Notes: generated by a model not told the origin, from the letters alone. A stretch of DNA of 10,653 bases from Massilia sp. (GCA_003520365.1 DOUW01000268.1:1-10653); one strand, 5' to 3'; shown: positions 1 to 5,636, counted from the stretch's first letter. Numbers and translations: made by a program.

Positions 1-449
1 AGCTCGAGCTGGGCGCGCATCCGGCGGCCCAGCCCTTGCTGCCCAGGCCGGTGGCGCAGGCGCGCGCGCTGGTGAAGGGCTGGCTGTTCTATCCGGCCGG
101 CAGCTGGCCGGCGATGAGCGGCATCACGGCCGGGCACTGCCGCGGGTTCTGGTGCGCGCTGGAGGAGCTGGATGCGACCGGGGCGGATGCCTTCCTGATC
201 CTGCCGCGCCTGCAGTGGCTGGCGCCGTTTCGCGCGATGTCGGCCGCCTCGTTGATGAACCGCGCGCAGCTGCACGCGGAGCTGGAAGCGCAGTTCGAGG
301 AATCGCCCTCGCCGGTGCTGGTGGCCGTGGTGCGCGAGACGCCGGGCTGCGTGGAAGAGATCGAGCGCGGCTTCATCGTGCCGAACGACTGGCGCGAACG
401 CGCCGCAGCCCGCCGTGCCGGCGATGCGACGCGAAATATTGTCTGGTAA
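1..449 (+). CDS. Unrecognised protein, 3' end only (5' truncated by window)
   Basis: The frame is open from the left edge (first full codon at position 3) to a TAA at 447-449, giving 148 visible residues. The TTG at 36 is in frame, but there is no reason to treat it as the start because the frame stays open upstream of it. Nearly every codon ends in G or C, as in the confirmed genes here, so I take it as real coding sequence. The visible part is soluble-looking and alpha/beta in character, rich in Trp and Arg. It has a segment GWLFYPAGSWPAMSGITAGH near the front, an acidic helix (LHAELEAQFEESPS) in the middle and a basic, Ala/Arg-rich tail. I see no membrane helix and no catalytic motif I can name, so I assign no function. 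Codon use becomes AT-rich in the last few codons (CGA AAT ATT GTC), running into AT-rich intergenic DNA. Confidence 0.75.
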   Translation, partial: LELGAHPAAQPLLPRPVAQARALVKGWLFYPAGSWPAMSGITAGHCRGFWCALEELDATGADAFLILPRLQWLAPFRAMSAASLMNRAQLHAELEAQFEESPSPVLVAVVRETPGCVEEIERGFIVPNDWRERAAARRAGDATRNIVW

Positions 450-461
450 GTATTAATTAAT

Positions 462-478
462 TGCAAATATTATTTGCA
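462..478. repeat. AT-rich 17-nt perfect palindrome
   Basis: TGCAAATA, one central T, then TATTTGCA: both 8-nt arms pair perfectly. It starts 12 nt after the stop of the upstream gene, in a short AT-rich patch (450-478) that stands out in this GC-rich sequence. It could be a weak transcription terminator hairpin or a binding site for a dimeric regulator. No run of T follows it (the next bases are GGCTTG), so a standard intrinsic terminator is doubtful. Confidence 0.5.
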
Positions 479-483
479 GGCTT

Positions 484-663
484 GTAGGGTGGGCACGGCG
501 TACCCACGCGTTACGCACGTGTCCTATATTGTTGACAGGGCTGCAGCGCTACGCGGCGTCGACAGAACCGCTTGCGGCAGAGTGACACGTTATCGAGCGA
601 TGATTCCGAACACGTAGCCGGGTGAAACGCACGAAACGCGTGGGCACGGCGTGCCCACCCTAC
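484..663. repeat. Inverted pair of 29-nt REP-like repeats bracketing a 180-bp unit
   Basis: The left copy is at 484-512 and begins GTAGGGTGGGCACGGCG. The right copy is at 635-663 in the opposite orientation and ends GCGTGCCCACCCTAC. The reverse complement of one matches the other at 27 of 29 positions. Each copy is itself palindromic: GTGGGCAC-GGC-GTGCCCAC is perfect at 640-658, and the left counterpart at 489-507 has one mispair. The 122 nt between them contain no ORF I would support. This is the architecture of paired REP (repetitive extragenic palindromic) elements, or of a small non-autonomous element with terminal inverted repeats. No clear target-site duplication is visible on the flanks. 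The right copy ends 11 nt before the stop codon of lplT, so it may also protect or terminate the lplT transcript. Confidence 0.7.
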
Positions 664-674
664 GAATGCGGCGC

Positions 675-1925
675 TTAATGCTTGTGCTCGCCAATCAAGG
701 CCAGCGAATCGTGCTGCGCCTGGTTGCGCTGGTGGCGCCTGAGGATCAGGTAAGTGATGCCCGCGATCGACAGGCCGAAGATCACGATGATCACGTTCAG
801 GTCGAGGTTCAGGGTGATCATGATGGCGTACATCGCCAGCATGGTCAGGATCGACAGGTTCTCGTTGAAGTTCTGCACGGCGATCGAGTGGCCGGCGCTC
901 ATCAGGACGTGGCCGCGGTGCTGCAGCAGGGCGTTCATCGGCACCACGAAGTAGCCCGACAGGAAGCCGATCAGGGCCAGCAGCGGGTAGGCGACGGCGA
1001 CGTCGTAGACGAATACCATCACGGTCACGACCAGGCCCATGAGGATGCCCATCGGGATCACGGTCAGCGATTTCTTCAGCGGCACGATCTTCGCCGCCAG
1101 CGCCGCGCCGACCGCGACGCCGATCGCGACCACGCCGATCAGGTTGGTGGCCTTGTCGAGCGGCATGTCCAGCGAGCGCTCGGCCCACTTCAGCACGATG
1201 AACTGCAAGGTCGCGCCCGCGCCCCAGAACAGGGTGGTGATGGCCAGCGAGATCTGGCCCAGCTTGTCCTTCCACAGCGTGGCCGAGCAGTTGGCGAAAT
1301 CGGCGATCAGCTTCATCGGATTGCGTTCCTGGTGCTCGTAGCGGGCGCCGGTGTCGGGAATGCGCAGGTTGAACAGCGCGGCAAGGATATAGATGCCGAC
1401 CACGACCGCCATCGCGGCCTCGCTGGTGGTGTCGATGCCCGGGACGTGCAAGCCGACCAGGAAGGCGGAGCCGGCCTGGCTCACCAGCGCGCCGCCCAGC
1501 ACGGTGCCGAAGATGATCGACATCACGGTCAGGCCCTCGATCCAGCCGTTGGCGGCGACGAGCTTTTCCGGCGGCAGCAGTTCGGTCAGGATGCCGTACT
1601 TGGCCGGCGAATACACGGCCGCGCCGAAGCCGACCACGGCGTAGGAGAGCAGGGGGTGCACCTCCATGAACATCAGGGCGCAGCCGAAGATCTTGATCAG
1701 GTTCGCGATGAACATCACGCGGCCCTTCAGCATGGCGTCGGCGAAGGCGCCCACGAAAGCGGCCAGCAGGACGTAGAACAGGACGAATGACAGCTTCAGC
1801 AGTGGAGTCAGCGAAGCCGGGGCATTCATCGTCACCAGTATGTCAATGGCTACGAACAGCAGCGCATTGTCTGCCAGCGACGAGAAGAACTGCGCCGCCA
1901 TAATGGTGTAGAAACCACGGTTCAT
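675..1925 (-). CDS. lplT: Lysophospholipid transporter LplT
   Basis: This 416-residue major facilitator family protein resembles E. coli LplT along its whole length. The family flips lysophospholipids, mainly lysophosphatidylethanolamine, across the inner membrane so that they can be re-acylated. Recognisable family stretches are the N-terminal AQFFSSLADNALLF (residues 11-24, with the Asp19-Asn20 pair), GRVMFIANLIKIFG (68-81), YSPAKYGILTEL (105-116), LFWGAGATLQF (232-242) and YFVVPMNALLQHRG (325-338), followed by AVQN (349-352). About twelve hydrophobic segments are visible, with a hydrophilic central loop near residues 190-222 and a basic tail (RRHQR). ATG at 1923-1925 is the start, although no good Shine-Dalgarno precedes it. 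In E. coli lplT is followed by aas, the acyltransferase partner; here no aas follows, and the gene ends 11 nt from a REP-like repeat. It is divergent from alr. Confidence 0.93.
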   Translation of the reverse strand: MNRGFYTIMAAQFFSSLADNALLFVAIDILVTMNAPASLTPLLKLSFVLFYVLLAAFVGAFADAMLKGRVMFIANLIKIFGCALMFMEVHPLLSYAVVGFGAAVYSPAKYGILTELLPPEKLVAANGWIEGLTVMSIIFGTVLGGALVSQAGSAFLVGLHVPGIDTTSEAAMAVVVGIYILAALFNLRIPDTGARYEHQERNPMKLIADFANCSATLWKDKLGQISLAITTLFWGAGATLQFIVLKWAERSLDMPLDKATNLIGVVAIGVAVGAALAAKIVPLKKSLTVIPMGILMGLVVTVMVFVYDVAVAYPLLALIGFLSGYFVVPMNALLQHRGHVLMSAGHSIAVQNFNENLSILTMLAMYAIMITLNLDLNVIIVIFGLSIAGITYLILRRHQRNQAQHDSLALIGEHKH

Positions 1926-1955
1926 CGAGAGTATCTGAAAACGAGTGTGGGTTGC

Positions 1956-1983
1956 TTTATACCATGAAAGGTCGGCTCGCCAA
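1956..1983 (-). promoter_or_regulatory. Candidate sigma-70 promoter for lplT
   Basis: Read on the minus strand, TTGGCG (1983-1978) and TATAAA (1961-1956) are separated by 16 nt, about 30 nt upstream of the lplT start codon. The -35 matches the consensus at four of six positions and the -10 at five of six. This is the most promoter-like pair in the divergent 171-bp lplT/alr gap, but it rests on consensus alone. Confidence 0.35.
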
Positions 1984-2017
1984 AGAAAACAGCCGGGCAG
2001 GACCCCGTCCGGTCCGG

Positions 2018-2023
2018 TAAAAT
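2018..2023 (+). promoter_or_regulatory. Candidate -10 element for alr-radA
   Basis: TAAAAT lies 73 nt upstream of the alr ATG and matches the -10 consensus at five of six positions in otherwise GC-rich DNA. No good -35 hexamer is found 16-18 nt upstream (GGGCAG or a neighbouring frame), so any promoter here would be weak at -35 or activator-dependent. The intervening leader is pyrimidine-rich. Confidence 0.25.
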
Positions 2024-2096
2024 AGAACCCTTCACCTAATTTGCGATTCGCCCGGTTTCCGGTCTTTTTTCGTCATTTTTTTCCTGTCCGCCTGCC

Positions 2097-3206
2097 ATGC
2101 CACGCCCGCTTTGCGCCACCATCCACCTCGATTCGATGCAGCATAACCTGGCGCGCGCACGCGCCTGCGCCCCCCAGTCCAGGCTCTGGGCCGTGGTCAA
2201 GGCGAACGCCTACGGCCATGGGCTCGAGCGCGGCATGAAAGGCTTCGCCCAGGCCGACGGCCTGGCCCTGATCGAGACCGAGAACGCCCTGCGCCTGCGC
2301 GAACTCGGCTGGATCAAGCCGGTCCTGCTGCTGGAAGGGATCTTCGACGTTTCCGACGTGCCGCTGCTGGCCGAGCACAACATCAACAGCACGGTCCACT
2401 GCCTCGAGCAGATCAAGATGCTCGAGTACACCCAGCTGTACCGCCCGATCGACGTGCACCTGAAGATGAACACCGGCATGAACCGCCTCGGCTTCAAGCC
2501 TGAAGAATACGCCGCCGCCTACAAACGCCTGCGCGCGATTCCAGGCGTGCGCAACATCACCCACATGACCCACTTCGCCAACGCCGACGAACTCGAGCAT
2601 CCGCGCCTGACGATCGCCGAGCAGGTGCGCCGCTTCTGCAGCGGCGTCGAGGGCCTGGAGGGCGAGCGCAGCCTGTCGAACTCGGCCGGCGTGCTGCACA
2701 ACGAAGCGCTGGCCAGCGAACTGCAAAACGACTGGGTCCGCCCCGGCATCATGCTCTACGGCGGCACCCCGGGCGGCGGGCGCACGGCGCAGGACTTCGG
2801 CCTGCGTCCGACCATGACCCTGTCGTCCGAGATCATCGCGATCCAGGACCTGGTCGCCGGCGACACGGTCGGCTACGGCAGCCGTTTCGAAGCGACCGGC
2901 CCGATGCAGGTCGGCGTGGTGGCTTGCGGCTATGCCGACGGCTATCCGCGCCACGCGCCGCACGGCACCCCGGTGATCGTCGACGGCATCCGCACCACCG
3001 TGGTCGGCCGGGTGTCGATGGACATGATGACGGTGGACCTGACGCCGATCGCCAACGCGCGCGTCGGCAGCAAGGTCACGCTCTGGGGCGACGGCCTGCC
3101 GATCGACGAGGTGGCGAGCGCTTCCGGCACCATCGGCTATGAATTGATGTGCGCACTCGCGCCGCGCGTGCGCGTGAGCGAAGGACGGATGGGAACCCAT
3201 GGCTAA
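2097..3206 (+). CDS. alr: Alanine racemase
   Basis: This pyridoxal-phosphate enzyme converts L-alanine to D-alanine in the cytoplasm for peptidoglycan precursors. The 369 residues match the usual family length. The TIM-barrel domain opens with the cofactor-lysine signature AVVKANAYGHG, placing the Schiff-base Lys at residue 35. The second catalytic residue, a Tyr in VGYG, is Tyr260 at the start of the C-terminal beta domain. Other conserved stretches are KMNTGMNRLGF in the middle, GYADGYPR (278-285) and VSMDMMTVD (Met308-Asp309). ATG at 2097 gives the expected N-terminus (RPLCATIHLDSMQHNLARAR), but the preceding bases (CCTGTCCGCCTGCC) hold no clear Shine-Dalgarno. Its last codons overlap the radA start by 8 nt, so the two genes are surely co-transcribed. 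Whether this is the biosynthetic Alr or a catabolic DadX cannot be settled by motif, but no dadA is adjacent, which favours alr. Confidence 0.96.
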   Translation: MPRPLCATIHLDSMQHNLARARACAPQSRLWAVVKANAYGHGLERGMKGFAQADGLALIETENALRLRELGWIKPVLLLEGIFDVSDVPLLAEHNINSTVHCLEQIKMLEYTQLYRPIDVHLKMNTGMNRLGFKPEEYAAAYKRLRAIPGVRNITHMTHFANADELEHPRLTIAEQVRRFCSGVEGLEGERSLSNSAGVLHNEALASELQNDWVRPGIMLYGGTPGGGRTAQDFGLRPTMTLSSEIIAIQDLVAGDTVGYGSRFEATGPMQVGVVACGYADGYPRHAPHGTPVIVDGIRTTVVGRVSMDMMTVDLTPIANARVGSKVTLWGDGLPIDEVASASGTIGYELMCALAPRVRVSEGRMGTHG

Positions 3207-4578
3207 GGCAAAAACCCAGTACGTGTGCAGCGAGTGCGGCAGCGTAGCGAGCCGCTGGATGGGCCAGTGCCCCGACTGCAAGGCCTGGAACACCATGGTC
3301 GAGACGGTGGCGGAAAGCGCCGGCGTGAACCGCATGTCGCAGACCCAGCACCACAAGGCGCTGGCGCAGACCGCGCCGGTGCTGTCGCTCGCCGACATCG
3401 AGGCGATCGACGTGCCGCGCTTCGGCACCGGGATCGAGGAATTCGACCGCGTGCTGGGCGGCGGCCTGGTCGCCGGCGGCGTGGTGCTGATCGGCGGCGA
3501 CCCCGGCATCGGCAAGTCGACCCTGCTGCTGCAGGCGCTGGCGAACCTGGCCTCGGTGCGCAGTACTTTATATGTGAGCGGCGAGGAATCCGGCGCCCAG
3601 ATCGCGCTGCGCGCCAAGCGCCTGGCGGTCGACGCCAAGGACCTCAAACTGCAGGCCGAGATCCAGCTCGAGAAGATCCTCGGCACGCTGGCCGACCTGA
3701 AGCCGGAAGTGGCCGTGATCGACTCGATCCAGACCCTGTACTCCGACGCGCTGACGGCGGCGCCGGGTTCGGTGTCGCAGGTGCGCGAGTGCGCGGCGCA
3801 GCTGACGCGCGTGGCGAAGCAGACCGGCGTGACCATCATCCTGGTCGGCCACGTCACGAAAGAGGGCGCGCTGGCCGGTCCGCGCGTGCTCGAGCACATC
3901 GTCGACACCGTGCTCTATTTTGAAGGCGACACCCAGTCGAGCTTCCGCCTGGTGCGCGCGATCAAGAACCGCTTCGGCGCCGTCAACGAACTGGGCGTGT
4001 TCGCCATGACGGAAAAGGGGCTGAAAGGGGTGTCGAACCCCTCGGCGCTGTTCCTGTCCCAGCACGACAGCCAGGTGCCGGGTTCCTGCGTGATGGTGAC
4101 GCAGGAGGGCACGCGGCCGCTGCTGGTCGAGATCCAGGCCCTGGTCGACGCCAGCCACCTGCCGAATGCGCGCCGCCTGTCGGTCGGCCTGGAACAGAAC
4201 CGCCTGGCGATGCTGCTGGCCGTGCTGCACCGCCACGCCGGCATCGCCGCTTTCGACCAGGACGTGTTCATCAACGCGGTCGGCGGGGTGAAGATCGCCG
4301 AGCCGGCGGCCGACCTCGCGGTGCTGCTGGCGATCAACTCGTCAATGCGCAACAAGCCGCTGCCGCGCGGCCTGGTCGTGTTCGGCGAAGTCGGCCTGGC
4401 CGGCGAGATTCGCCCGGCCCCGCGCGGCCAGGAGCGCCTGAAGGAAGCGGCCAAGCTGGGTTTCTCGACGGCGATCATCCCGAAGGCGAACGTGCCCAAG
4501 CAGAAAATCGAGGGCATGAACATCATCTCGGTCGAGCGCATCGACCAGGCATTCAGCAAGCTGCGCGAACTGGATTGA
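3199..4578 (+). CDS. radA: DNA repair protein RadA (recombination helicase/ATPase)
   Basis: RadA is a RecA-related, DnaB-like ATPase that drives branch migration at recombination intermediates. The 459 residues are close to the E. coli protein in length. In order: an N-terminal C4 zinc finger (Cys10, Cys13, Cys24, Cys27, in CSECG and CPDCKAW); the RecA-like core with Walker A GGDPGIGKST (99-108, Lys106) and Walker B VAVIDS (171-176, Asp175); the RadA-specific KNRFG motif (256-260); and a C-terminal Lon-protease-like domain from about residue 285 to the end, with the LAVLLAINSS and GEVGLAGEIRPAP stretches typical of the family. The ATG at 3199 is inside the end of alr, and AAGGACGGATGGGA just upstream can act as ribosome binding site, so translation is probably coupled. 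All key motifs are intact. Confidence 0.97.
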   Translation: MAKAKTQYVCSECGSVASRWMGQCPDCKAWNTMVETVAESAGVNRMSQTQHHKALAQTAPVLSLADIEAIDVPRFGTGIEEFDRVLGGGLVAGGVVLIGGDPGIGKSTLLLQALANLASVRSTLYVSGEESGAQIALRAKRLAVDAKDLKLQAEIQLEKILGTLADLKPEVAVIDSIQTLYSDALTAAPGSVSQVRECAAQLTRVAKQTGVTIILVGHVTKEGALAGPRVLEHIVDTVLYFEGDTQSSFRLVRAIKNRFGAVNELGVFAMTEKGLKGVSNPSALFLSQHDSQVPGSCVMVTQEGTRPLLVEIQALVDASHLPNARRLSVGLEQNRLAMLLAVLHRHAGIAAFDQDVFINAVGGVKIAEPAADLAVLLAINSSMRNKPLPRGLVVFGEVGLAGEIRPAPRGQERLKEAAKLGFSTAIIPKANVPKQKIEGMNIISVERIDQAFSKLRELD

Positions 4579-4624
4579 CCAGGCCGAAACCGGGCCGGGC
4601 TCAGCGGGGGCATGCGTTTTTGCC

Positions 4625-4630
4625 TATAAT
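4625..4630 (+). promoter_or_regulatory. Candidate -10 box for the PilZ gene
   Basis: TATAAT, a perfect -10 hexamer, sits 32 nt upstream of the GTG start of the PilZ gene in the radA-pilZ gap. The region 16-18 nt upstream (around CAGCGG) is a poor -35. It suggests the small gene can be transcribed independently of radA, with a leader of about 25 nt. No intrinsic terminator is evident after radA, so read-through from alr-radA is also possible. Confidence 0.4.
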
Positions 4631-4662
4631 TGGGCCCGTTCCAAAGTTTCAGCTGGTAAATC

Positions 4663-4983
4663 GTGCAGACAGATAACAGGCAGTCCCCACGCAAGGTATT
4701 CAAGACCCGCGCCATGCTGGCCGTCGAAGGCGCGGCGCCGGTGCTGGGCCGCACCTCCGACATCGGCGCCAACGGCGTCAGCGTCAGCGTGCCGCACCCG
4801 GTCGGTGTCGGCCAGTCGGCCCAGTTGCGCTTCGACCTCCTGGTCGACGGCAATATCGTTCCGGTGAACACGCGCGCCAAGGCCCAGTACTGCATCCTCA
4901 GCGGCGGCGATTTCAAGGTCGGCTTCCAGTTCCTCAACCTGGAGCTGGCTGCCATGACCGCGCTCTCGCGTTTCCTGCGCTGA
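4663..4983 (+). CDS. Small PilZ-domain protein, putative cyclic-di-GMP receptor
   Basis: This 106-residue protein consists of little more than one PilZ domain, a beta-barrel module that often binds cyclic di-GMP. The N-terminal RQSPR (Arg6-xxx-Arg10), followed by more basic residues (Lys11, Lys14, Arg16), corresponds to the RxxxR ligand motif. TSDIGANGVSV (31-41) corresponds to the second motif [D/N]xSxxG, here Asp33-Ile-Gly35-Ala-Asn-Gly38, with Gly where Ser is usual. The C-terminal half (AKAQYCILSGGDFKVGFQFLNL) fits the last strands, with the GFQF segment common in the family. GTG at 4663 is the start because it keeps RxxxR intact and no upstream ATG is in frame; the ribosome binding site is weak. 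An alternative start at Met18 would remove the motif. The partner is unknown: single-domain PilZ proteins act on motility, pili or polysaccharide synthesis. Cyclic-di-GMP binding is inferred and weakened by the Ser-to-Gly change. Confidence 0.85.
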   Translation: MQTDNRQSPRKVFKTRAMLAVEGAAPVLGRTSDIGANGVSVSVPHPVGVGQSAQLRFDLLVDGNIVPVNTRAKAQYCILSGGDFKVGFQFLNLELAAMTALSRFLR

Positions 4984-5001
4984 CGATCGGGTGCAAAAAG
5001 C

Positions 5002-5037
5002 AAAGCGGCGAGTGCCCATCGGGCCTCGCCGCTTTTT
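5002..5037. terminator. Strong intrinsic terminator, probably bidirectional
   Basis: An 11-bp stem, AAAGCGGCGAG (5002-5012) with CTCGCCGCTTT (5025-5035), encloses a small inner hairpin GCCC-ATC-GGGC and runs into TTTTT (5033-5037). It lies 18 nt after the PilZ stop codon. On the minus strand the same stem is followed by GC and then TTTTT, so it can also end transcription of the small ORF at 5072-5188, whose stop lies 34 nt from the stem. Confidence 0.92.
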
Positions 5038-5071
5038 ACGTGTTGACGCGGCCCGCGCAGCAGGCTATTCG

Positions 5072-5188
5072 CTATTCGTGATAGCGGTCGTGCAGGGTTT
5101 CCGAGCTGCCTCCGATTTCCTGGAAGATTTCGTAGGCAATCAGGCCAACCATGCCACTCAGGATTGCAAAAACAAACATATTCCACAT
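5072..5188 (-). CDS. Small ORF, predicted single-helix membrane protein (38 aa)
   Basis: On the minus strand an ATG (5188-5186) opens 38 codons ending in TAG (5074-5072). The product begins MWNMFVFAILSGMVGLIAYE and ends GGSSETLHDRYHE: one hydrophobic helix of about 18 residues (3-19) containing a Gly-x-x-Gly spacing, then a short acidic, polar tail. I do not recognise it. Support comes from the clean membrane-helix pattern, GC-rich third positions in the second half of the ORF, the shared terminator immediately downstream, and a promoter-like pair upstream. An in-frame TTG nine nt upstream would give a 41-residue form starting MSRMWN. A purine-rich GGAGGGG lies 27 nt before the ATG, too far to be its ribosome binding site, so the start is uncertain. 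It is divergent from pstS and convergent with the PilZ gene. Whether it is expressed is inference. Confidence 0.5.
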   Translation of the reverse strand: MWNMFVFAILSGMVGLIAYEIFQEIGGSSETLHDRYHE

Positions 5189-5218
5189 ACGACTCAAACG
5201 CTCTTCAGCATCCCCTCC

Positions 5219-5233
5219 GTGTCAAGATGACAC
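5219..5233. repeat. 15-nt perfect palindrome in leader of the small ORF
   Basis: GTGTCA-AGA-TGACAC: the two 6-nt arms pair perfectly. It lies between the candidate -10 and the start codon of the small minus-strand ORF, 31 nt before the ATG. It looks like an operator for a dimeric regulator. Its half-site GTGTCA also occurs in the Pho box at 5539, but the orientation is inverted rather than direct, so it is not itself a Pho box. Confidence 0.45.
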
Positions 5234-5237
5234 TTGG

Positions 5238-5265
5238 AGCATAGCAGCCGGCGATGTATTTACAA
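5238..5265 (-). promoter_or_regulatory. Candidate promoter for the small ORF
   Basis: On the minus strand TTGTAA (5265-5260) and TATGCT (5243-5238) are separated by 16 nt, each matching its sigma-70 hexamer at four of six positions. The predicted transcript would start near 5231, within the palindrome at 5219-5233, and have a leader of about 43 nt. Confidence 0.3.
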
Positions 5266-5486
5266 GAGTGGGGCCCGCCTATATTTGCAGCCGGCTTCGC
5301 TCGACCGTGGCGGCAATCCGCGCCGGGCCGGGCGGCCGCGCACCCAGTGAAAACTAGCCGTCATCAATTGTGTGACGGCCATCCGCGCTTCGCGGCACCA
5401 TGACGCCGGAACCCACGTCATGGGCGTGCACGCGGTCGTCATCGGGCCGACACAGTGCTGAAACACACGTGTGACACGCCCGGCCG

Positions 5487-5511
5487 CCATGTCATCGATT
5501 CGATGACATGG
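5487..5511. repeat. 25-nt perfect palindrome upstream of the Pho box
   Basis: CCATGTCATCGA, a central T, then TCGATGACATGG: twelve bases on each side pair without mismatch. It ends 27 nt before the Pho box. The arms contain TGTCAT, the PhoB half-site core, facing each other. It could be an operator for a dimeric regulator, a second, inverted PhoB site, or a hairpin. No T run follows it, so it is not a standard terminator. Confidence 0.65.
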
Positions 5512-5538
5512 TCATGCGCCCTGGCAGGCGGCAGGGCC

Positions 5539-5556
5539 GTGTCATCAACTTGTCAT
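5539..5556 (+). promoter_or_regulatory. Pho box of the pstS promoter
   Basis: GTGTCATCAACTTGTCAT consists of two direct copies of TGTCAT spaced 11 bp apart with an AT-rich middle, matching the E. coli PhoB consensus CTGTCAT-A[AT]A[AT]-CTGTCA[CT] at the key positions. Ten nt downstream, TAGACT (5567-5572) fits a weak -10 (four of six). That is the expected geometry for a class of promoter in which PhoB replaces the -35 contact. Transcription would start near 5579, about 58 nt before pstS. It predicts strong induction in low phosphate. Confidence 0.85.
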
Positions 5557-5636
5557 ATTCGGGCAGTAGACTTCGCGCTAATTGAACCGGGGCAGCCCGG
5601 GGCGCAGTCCGCGCCACTTTCTGAAAGGATATCGAT

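Larger units (their letters stand above)
5266..5636. other. Non-coding regulatory region upstream of the pst operon
   Basis: No gene is supported here; the short ORFs present lack ribosome binding sites and coding character. The region holds inverted repeats at 5357-5379 (GCCGTCA, 9-nt spacer, TGACGGC) and 5383-5395 (CCGCG-CTT-CGCGG), a 10-nt palindrome CACACGTGTG at 5464-5473, a 25-nt palindrome at 5487-5511, and the Pho box at 5539-5556. The pentamer GTCAT, part of the PhoB half-site, begins at 5360, 5417, 5438, 5491, 5511, 5541 and 5552 on the + strand, with the complement ATGAC at 5400 and 5503. This is more than expected for a 200-bp stretch, though only the last two have the 11-bp spacing of a true Pho box. 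Confidence 0.6.

Noticed and set aside
513..634. A gene or RNA between the two REP-like repeats
   Set aside because: There is a TTGACA at 532-537 but no matching -10, no supported ORF and no strong overall fold that I could confirm by eye.
651..1790. Plus-strand open frame of 379 codons opposite lplT
   Set aside because: The product is extremely His/Gln/Asp/Arg-rich, as expected from the antisense of a membrane protein gene; lplT is certain.
2073..3908. Minus-strand open frame of 611 codons opposite alr and radA
   Set aside because: Shadow of two well-supported genes, with no recognisable domain and biased composition.
4579..4624. Possible terminator after radA
   Set aside because: A TTTTT is present at 4617-4621, but the GC-rich bases before it give only a four-pair stem, so I could not support it.
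4991..5230. Plus-strand 79-codon frame after the PilZ gene
   Set aside because: It begins inside the terminator region, passes through the stem-loop and has no ribosome binding site; the minus-strand small ORF explains the coding-like character better.
5244..5295. Direct repeat of GCAGCCGGC at 5244-5252 and 5287-5295
   Set aside because: Nine GC-rich bases repeated once at this spacing can arise by chance in such sequence.
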